Part shown: positions 4,893-8,027 of the stretch, piece by piece
How the letters are laid out: each line of letters opens with the position of its first letter
Position numbering within the stretch: the stretch's first letter is position 1
Source of the DNA: Anaerolineae bacterium
GTDB taxonomy: Bacteria; Chloroflexota; Anaerolineae; B4-G1
NCBI GenBank assembly: GCA_030620125.1
Contig: JAUXFI010000083.1
Location: 1-8,027, forward strand
Direction of reading: 5' to 3'
DNA length: 8,027 nt
The notes under the pieces: model-generated
What the model was told of the DNA's origin: nothing
What the model saw: only the letters and a program-made list of their open reading frames with translations
Databases searched by the model: none
Made by a program: the position numbers and the translations under genes

Positions 4893-5332
4893 GACAAAGG
4901 GATCGCGTGGGGGGCGTAGCTGCGCGGGCCGGCAATCTGGTCGAGCAGGGCTACCACTGAGCCGAGGCCATGTTGCTCGCCGTGGGCGAGCACGTGCTGG
5001 GCGACCTGGGGCCGCAGTGCGCGCGGATGGCGACCGGCCTCGCGGGCGGGTTGGGAGATACTCAACAGGAGATGTGCGGGGCGCTGAGCGGCGGCGTGCT
5101 TATCATCGGCGGGCTGCTTGGCCGGACGAGGTTGGACGAGGATGACCGTCCGGCCTTTGCCCTCGCCACCCGCTACCGGGCGCGCTTCCTGGCAGAACTG
5201 GGCGACACTCAATGCGCCCGGCTGCGTGAGTTGGTCTACGCGCCAGGGGGTTTGGGCTCCTGCGCGCTGCTGGTCGAGCGAGCGGCGACGATTCTCCTAG
5301 AGTTGCTCGCGGAGGCCGAACGGGAGGTTTGA
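4889..5332 (+). CDS. C_GCAxxG_C_C family redox protein, candidate selenoprotein (in-frame UGA at codon 24)
   Basis: Read through one TGA (4958-4960), this frame gives 147 residues. Upstream it encodes RVGGVAARAGNLVEQGYH, and downstream AEAMLLAVGEHVLG. The stop therefore replaces the family's first conserved Cys in the usual GYxCAEA motif. The other family Cys are present: Cys44 (PQCARMATGLAGGLG), Cys63 (MCGALSGG), Cys109 (DTQCARL) and Cys125 (GSCALLVERAA). The ATG at 4889 overlaps the scaffold stop (ATGA) and follows a G-rich ribosome-binding stretch at 4877-4882. A hairpin resembling a bacterial SECIS follows the TGA, so I favour selenocysteine insertion. Starting at ATG 4970 would give a 120-residue protein lacking the first Cys and most of the first helix, with no good ribosome site. 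A nonsense mutation cannot be excluded. From memory, this family does have members annotated as selenoproteins. The family is predicted to be redox-active or cluster-binding; no reaction is known. Confidence 0.82.
4969..4996 (+). promoter_or_regulatory. Bacterial SECIS-like hairpin directly after the in-frame UGA
   Basis: TGCTCGCC (4974-4981) pairs with GGCGAGCA (4985-4992), leaving the loop GTG (4982-4984). Below it a single unpaired T (4973) bulges out, and CATG (4969-4972) pairs with CGTG (4993-4996) with one wobble. The loop G lies 22 bases after the UGA, inside the spacing usual for bacterial SECIS elements. The bulged U below the upper stem and the G-U in the loop are the two features SelB reads in the E. 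coli fdhF element. The upper stem is longer here than in fdhF. GC-rich DNA pairs easily by chance, so this is strong but not conclusive. Confidence 0.6.
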
Positions 5333-5817
5333 TGGGAGCAACTGGTTACCTGGGCCGCTTGCGGGAATGTGTGGGACACGATCTATTGCTGGTCCCCGCT
5401 GCAGCGGCCTGCATCCGCGACGAGGAAGGTCGCATCCTGATCCTGCGACGCAGTGACGGAGACAATCTGTGGGGTTTCCCTGGCGGGGGGATGGAACTTT
5501 GCGAACGGGCTGCCGAGACGGTGGTGCGCGAGGTGCGCGAGGAGATTGGGCTGGAGGTCGAGCCAGTGGCGTTGATCGGTGTCTATTCCAATCCAGAGCA
5601 CGTCATTACCTATCCCAACGGCGATCAGGTGCAGCCGGTGATCATCTTTTTCGAGTGCCGGGTCGTGGGCGGCGAATTCCGGCCGGACCAGGAAGAGATC
5701 CTGGAAGGGCGCTATGTTGGCCCTGAGGATGAGTTGCCGCCCATGCTCCCTTGTTGCCTCGCCAAGGCCCGCGACGCTTTTGTGTTTCCTTTGCATGGCC
5801 AGGCGTTCTTTCGTTAG
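5332..5817 (+). CDS. NUDIX hydrolase
   Basis: This 161-residue protein has a complete Nudix box: Gly52, Glu58, then REVREEIGL (66-74), fitting GX5EX7REUXEEXGU exactly. Nudix enzymes cleave nucleoside diphosphates linked to another group, using Mg2+ bound by the box glutamates. The preceding ACIRDEEGRILILRRSDGDNLWGFPGGG stretch is the normal strand arrangement of small mutator/ADP-ribose-type members, but the substrate cannot be read from the sequence. The chosen start is ATG 5332, which overlaps the upstream TGA by one base (TGATG) with GGGAGG (5322-5327) before it. The in-frame TTG at 5329 is too close to that site. Unlike its neighbours it has no visible metal-cluster motif. It may be a housekeeping gene captured in the operon or may clean up damaged nucleotide cofactors alongside the DUF89 protein. 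Confidence 0.93.
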   Translation: MGATGYLGRLRECVGHDLLLVPAAAACIRDEEGRILILRRSDGDNLWGFPGGGMELCERAAETVVREVREEIGLEVEPVALIGVYSNPEHVITYPNGDQVQPVIIFFECRVVGGEFRPDQEEILEGRYVGPEDELPPMLPCCLAKARDAFVFPLHGQAFFR

Positions 5818-5831
5818 AGTGAAGGATGATG

Positions 5832-6275
5832 ATGGACACGCAGACGATGTGGGTGGACAGTGACCGCTGCACGGGCTGCGGCGCGTGTGTAGAAGTGTGT
5901 CCCACCGGAGCCATGGTTCTGTCGTATGGCAAGGCGCACGTTGACGAGAACACCTGTATAGGCTGCGAAGCCTGCGCCGACGAGTGCCCACAGGTCGCCA
6001 TTCAGCCCGTGGTTCAGGGCGAGCTCGTCCCCGTTCCAGAGCGACCGGCCCCCACCGTCTACCGGCCTGGTCCATTGACAGAGACCGCGGGCGCGGCGGT
6101 CGTCGTCGCTGGCGCCGGGTTGTTGGCAAGGGCGGCCGGGGCGCTGGTGCAAACGATGGGCCGCTGGTTGACGCGACGGCCCGTGGCGACGCAACCATCT
6201 ACGGGCGATCCGTCGTCGGCGAGAGGCGCGGGTGGCGGTGGCCGGCGAACGCGTCGCCGGCGGCGAGGAAGGTGA
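5832..6275 (+). CDS. Two-[4Fe-4S] ferredoxin-type protein with hydrophobic segment and poly-Arg tail
   Basis: This is a 147-residue protein. The N-terminal part is a bacterial dicluster ferredoxin fold with Cys13, 16, 19, 23 (CTGCGACVEVCP) and Cys42, 45, 48, 52 (CIGCEACADECP), enough for two [4Fe-4S] clusters. A Pro-rich linker (65-82) leads to a hydrophobic helix (about 84-108, ETAGAAVVVAGAGLLARAAG) and a low-complexity tail rich in Gly and Arg, ending RRTRRRRRGR. The helix could anchor the protein in the membrane with the basic tail in the cytoplasm, though it is Ala/Gly-rich and may instead be amphipathic. Three ATG codons occur in a row (5826, 5829, 5832). GTGAAGG (5819-5825) abuts the first and is six bases from the third, so 5832 is preferred. 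It probably supplies electrons to the cluster-building proteins or to the neighbouring redox proteins. Confidence 0.88.
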   Translation: MDTQTMWVDSDRCTGCGACVEVCPTGAMVLSYGKAHVDENTCIGCEACADECPQVAIQPVVQGELVPVPERPAPTVYRPGPLTETAGAAVVVAGAGLLARAAGALVQTMGRWLTRRPVATQPSTGDPSSARGAGGGGRRTRRRRRGR

Positions 6276-6281
6276 GACGGG

Positions 6282-7247
6282 ATGCGGCGGCGGCAGTTCA
6301 TAGGCTGGATGGTTGCAGGAGTGGCGAATCTGCTGGTCGTGGGGTGTAAGCCACGGGTGGAACAAACGGTCTCTGTTACTTCGACGTCCCCTCCCGCACC
6401 GACCCACCCGCCAACACCCACGGTCACACCGACGGCAGTGCCGACGCCTACTTCCGCGCCAGAGCCGACCCCGACAGAGGAGGTCAAGGTTGTGACTTTT
6501 ACGATTGCCTACGATAACAACGCCTACGATCCGGCACTGCGCACTGCCTGGGGCTTTTCCTGCCTGGTGGAGACCGGGGATGCAACGGTGCTCTTCGACA
6601 CCGGCGGCGATAGCCCCACGCTGTTGGACAATATGACAAAGCTGGGCATTGATCCGCAGGCGATTGACGTTGTCGTGCTCTCCCACATCCACGGCGATCA
6701 CACCGGCGGGCTAACGGGATTGCTGGACACGGGCGTTCAGCCGACGGTCTACGTGCCGGCCGCGTTTCCCGCCTCGTTCAAGAACAGCGTGCGCACCCGC
6801 ACCGATCTGGTAGAAGTGACCGGGCCGGTGGAGATCCTGCCCGGCGTCCACACTACCGGCGAGGTGGGTTCGGGTATCATCGAGCAGGCGCTGGCAGTGG
6901 AGACCGGGGATGGTTTGGTCGTCGTCACCGGCTGCGCTCACCCTGGCGTTGTGGAGATGGTGCGCCGCGCGGTAGGGGCGTGGTCGCCACGCCCTCACCC
7001 GCGCCCCTACCTCGTGCTGGGCGGCTTTCACCTGGGCGGCGCGAGCAAGCGTCAGGTCGAGCGCATCATCGCCGATTTCCGCGACCTGGGCGTGCAAAAA
7101 GTAGCGCCGTGCCACTGCACAGGCGACCAGGCGATAGGGATTTTCGCCGAGGAATATGGGGAGGACTTTATCCGAGTCGGTGTGGGATGCGTGATTACTA
7201 TTCCGGACAGTTTTGCTCGTAGTAACGACTTTAGTCGTTCAAAGTGA
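6282..7247 (+). CDS. Exported metallo-beta-lactamase-fold hydrolase (COG1237-like), Tat-type lipoprotein
   Basis: This is a 321-residue protein. The N-terminus MRRRQFIGWMVAGVANLLVVGC combines a twin-arginine-like RRQFIG with a lipobox LVVGC, predicting export and lipid attachment at Cys22. A Pro/Thr-rich spacer (33-66) follows, common in Chloroflexota lipoproteins. The catalytic domain (about 68-308) has HIHGDHTGG (135-143; His135, His137, Asp139, His140), TGCAHPGVVEMV (216-227), GGFHLGG (247-253) and PCHCTG (276-281). These are signatures of the COG1237 branch, which includes enzymes annotated as dihydropterin ribofuranosylaminobenzene phosphate synthases. Most members are cytoplasmic, so the surface-anchored form is less usual. 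The ribosome-binding site GGAAGGTGA (6267-6275) overlaps the ferredoxin stop. The last 11 or so residues (FARSNDFSRSK) are encoded by a palindromic repeat, so the native C-terminus has probably been replaced. The substrate is unknown. Confidence 0.9.
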   Translation: MRRRQFIGWMVAGVANLLVVGCKPRVEQTVSVTSTSPPAPTHPPTPTVTPTAVPTPTSAPEPTPTEEVKVVTFTIAYDNNAYDPALRTAWGFSCLVETGDATVLFDTGGDSPTLLDNMTKLGIDPQAIDVVVLSHIHGDHTGGLTGLLDTGVQPTVYVPAAFPASFKNSVRTRTDLVEVTGPVEILPGVHTTGEVGSGIIEQALAVETGDGLVVVTGCAHPGVVEMVRRAVGAWSPRPHPRPYLVLGGFHLGGASKRQVERIIADFRDLGVQKVAPCHCTGDQAIGIFAEEYGEDFIRVGVGCVITIPDSFARSNDFSRSK

Positions 7248-7277
7248 GGCCGGAGCGACTAGAGTCGCCACTACGAG
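7216..7277. repeat. Composite palindromic repeat (MITE/REP-like) overlapping a gene end
   Basis: CTCGTAGT (7216-7223) is the inverted match of ACTACGAG (7270-7277). Between these ends lie two smaller palindromes: AACGACTTTAGTCGTT (7224-7239) and GCGACTAGAGTCGC (7255-7268). The nested structure looks like a small non-autonomous mobile repeat of a type I recall from Chloroflexota genomes. It supplies the final codons and stop of the preceding gene and ends just before the next gene's ribosome-binding site at 7282. There is no transposase. Confidence 0.75.
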
Positions 7278-7293
7278 ACACAGGAGGGATGGA

Positions 7294-7719
7294 GTGAAAC
7301 TCACAGTGCAACACGTGGACGGCTCGCGCTTCCTGGCGACGGTAGAACTCCCCCCCGCCTCGGGGGGGCCGGGAGGGGTGGGCGGACACGCCGTGGTCGT
7401 GGACGCCGCGCCGGAGGATGGGGGCGCTGGCACCGCGTTGAGCGCACCGCAGTTGTTTGCGGCGGCAGTGGGCGCTTGCATGCTAGAGTTTGTGGCGAAC
7501 TCTTGCCGATTGCGAGGCATTCAGTTCGAGCGATTGAGCCTAGAGTTGGAATGCGAGGAATTGGAGCGTCCCCGTCGCGTCGGCGCGTTGGAGGCGACGA
7601 TCCACATTGAGCCGGAGCCGCCTGAGGACGTGAAACGCAGGCTGGTCGGAGTCGCAAAGCACGCTACCCTGGTCAACACGCTCGCACGCCCGCCGGAGGT
7701 TGCTGTCCGGTTCGCCTAG
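7294..7719 (+). CDS. OsmC/Ohr-family protein lacking the usual second Cys
   Basis: This 141-residue protein has the OsmC core: LSAPQLFAAAVGACMLEFV (49-67) containing Cys62 on the central helix, a LELECEELERPRRVGALEATIHIE strand pair, and the C-terminal AKHATLVNTLARPPEVAVRF. In active OsmC/Ohr peroxidases a second Cys comes in a CPVxxTL-like motif. Here the matching position is KHATLVNTL, with Ala124 where Cys is expected. A different Cys, Cys71, lies nine residues after Cys62. Classical peroxide reduction is therefore doubtful; sulfur or persulfide handling is possible but is inference. The GTG start at 7294 is chosen from AGGAGGG (7282-7288). An insertion-like low-complexity loop PPASGGPGGVGG (20-31) is encoded by a run of 7 C and a run of 7 G forming a perfect hairpin at 7350-7368. 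The cytoplasmic location follows from the absence of a signal. Confidence 0.87.
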   Translation: MKLTVQHVDGSRFLATVELPPASGGPGGVGGHAVVVDAAPEDGGAGTALSAPQLFAAAVGACMLEFVANSCRLRGIQFERLSLELECEELERPRRVGALEATIHIEPEPPEDVKRRLVGVAKHATLVNTLARPPEVAVRFA

Positions 7720-7742
7720 TGTTTGTGTGCCGCTGTAAACAG

Positions 7743-7860
7743 CCCCCCCCTCAATCCCCCCCATAGGGGAGAGGTGCGGATGGCGGGATCCCTCTCTCCA
7801 TGGGGAAAGTGCGGATGGCGAGCTCCCTCTCCCCATGGGGGAGGGCTGGGGTGAGGGAGG
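7743..7860. repeat. C/G-rich intergenic repeat block with degenerate direct and inverted repeats
   Basis: The 148-base gap 7720-7867 holds no gene. GTGCGGATGGCG occurs at 7774-7785 and again at 7809-7820, a 35-base period. Each copy is followed by a CCCTCTC(T/C)CC-ATGGGG junction. The second of these is a near-perfect palindrome centred on CCATGG at about 7825-7845, and GGGCTGGGGTGAGGG follows. Such CTCTCCCCATGGGGGAG-type blocks are a well-known intergenic repeat style in several phyla. The block could end transcription after OsmC, and its right edge (GGGAGGAG, 7855-7862) serves as the ribosome-binding site of the next gene. Confidence 0.7.
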
Positions 7861-7867
7861 AGACTGA

Positions 7868-8027
7868 ATGACATCACAACCCATCTACCTGGACTATAAC
7901 GCCACGACGCCCATTGACCGGGGCGTAGCGGAGGTGATGACGCCGTACCTCTACGAGCATTTCGGCAACCCGTCCAGTTCGCATCCCTACGGTGTGCAGG
8001 CCAAGCGGGCGGTCGAGCGCGCCCGCG
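7868..8027 (+). CDS. nifS: Cysteine desulfurase (NifS/IscS class V aminotransferase), N-terminal part
   Basis: This is the first 53 codons only; the gene runs off the window. [10 protein letters not shown] (7-16), the VMTPYL segment and [12 protein letters not shown] (31-42) are the standard N-terminal hallmarks of NifS/IscS-type PLP-dependent cysteine desulfurases. These take sulfur from cysteine as an enzyme persulfide and pass it to an IscU/NifU scaffold. AGGAG (7858-7862) lies five bases before the ATG. The catalytic Lys and Cys are outside the window. The obvious partner is the IscU-type scaffold at 4443-4892. Some NifS-like enzymes also release selenium from selenocysteine, which would fit the candidate selenoprotein nearby, but nothing seen here shows that. 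The repeat block before it may separate its transcription from the upstream genes. Confidence 0.93.
   Translation, partial: MTSQPIYLDYNATTPIDRGVAEVMTPYLYEHFGNPSSSHPYGVQAKRAVERAR

Noticed and set aside
4970..5332. Start of the C_GCAxxG_C_C gene at ATG 4970, giving a normal 120-residue protein
   Set aside because: It would drop the first helix and the first conserved Cys position. It has no suitable ribosome-binding site, and it ignores the intact upstream frame with its ATGA coupling to the scaffold gene.
4889..5332. Pseudogene caused by a nonsense mutation
   Set aside because: Kept as the main alternative but ranked lower. The stop hits precisely the Cys codon position, there are no other lesions, and a SECIS-like hairpin follows. 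It cannot be fully excluded without the rest of the genome.
5383..6701. Long reverse-strand open frames (5383-6198 and 5814-6701), also 2990-3631 and 3931-4596
   Set aside because: They lie opposite well-supported genes, their translations are Arg/Pro/His-rich low complexity with no recognisable domain, and GC-rich DNA commonly leaves such frames open.
7774..7845. Possible CRISPR-like direct repeats (35-base period)
   Set aside because: There are only two degenerate copies, the spacers are themselves repeat-like, and no cas genes are present. It fits an intergenic C/G-rich repeat block.

Overview
The window is GC-rich, gene-dense DNA with every gene on the + strand. It reads as one long operon-like run whose products are nearly all linked to iron-sulfur or metal-cofactor assembly and anaerobic redox chemistry. 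Unfused NifX-like, DUF5320, CGGC and C_GCAxxG_C_C proteins point to an anaerobic bacterium. The Pro/Thr-rich lipoprotein linker, the Tat-like lipoprotein signal and the style of the small palindromic intergenic repeats make me favour a Chloroflexota (Anaerolineae-like) genome. That placement is an inference from style, not from a marker gene.

Layout. 2-520: C-terminal part of an Mrp/NBP35-type Fe-S carrier ATPase. 521-1366: DUF89/ARMT1-like phosphatase. 1400-1837: CGGC-domain protein. 1881-2132 and 2186-2524: two Gly/Arg-rich DUF5320 proteins. 2525-2674: a 150-base gap that can fold into two stem-loops (candidate structured leader). 2675-3184 and 3188-3679: two NifX/NifB-like (dinitrogenase Fe-Mo cofactor family) proteins with coiled-coil tails. 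3678-3711: palindromic hairpin. 3730-4443: MobB-type P-loop GTPase fused to an RnfB-type [4Fe-4S] domain. 4443-4892: IscU/NifU-N scaffold. 4889-5332: C_GCAxxG_C_C redox protein interrupted in frame by a UGA. 5332-5817: NUDIX hydrolase. 5832-6275: two-cluster ferredoxin with a hydrophobic segment and a poly-Arg tail. 6282-7247: exported metallo-beta-lactamase-fold lipoprotein. 7216-7277: palindromic repeat overlapping its 3' end. 7294-7719: OsmC-family protein. 7743-7860: C/G-rich repeat block. 7868 to the end: start of a NifS/IscS cysteine desulfurase.

Working together (inference): NifS (sulfur donor), the IscU-type scaffold, the Mrp carrier, two NifX-like cofactor binders, MobB-FeS and a ferredoxin would make an almost complete toolkit for building and delivering a metal-sulfur cofactor. 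It resembles in logic the Mrp plus orange-protein (ORP) gene sets of sulfate reducers, but no target enzyme lies in the window.

Most notable point: the C_GCAxxG_C_C gene has a UGA at codon 24, exactly where the family's first conserved Cys belongs. A 12-bp hairpin with a bulged U and a GUG loop follows directly, as expected for a bacterial SECIS element. The best reading is a selenoprotein lying in the cofactor-assembly operon. A nonsense mutation is the main alternative.
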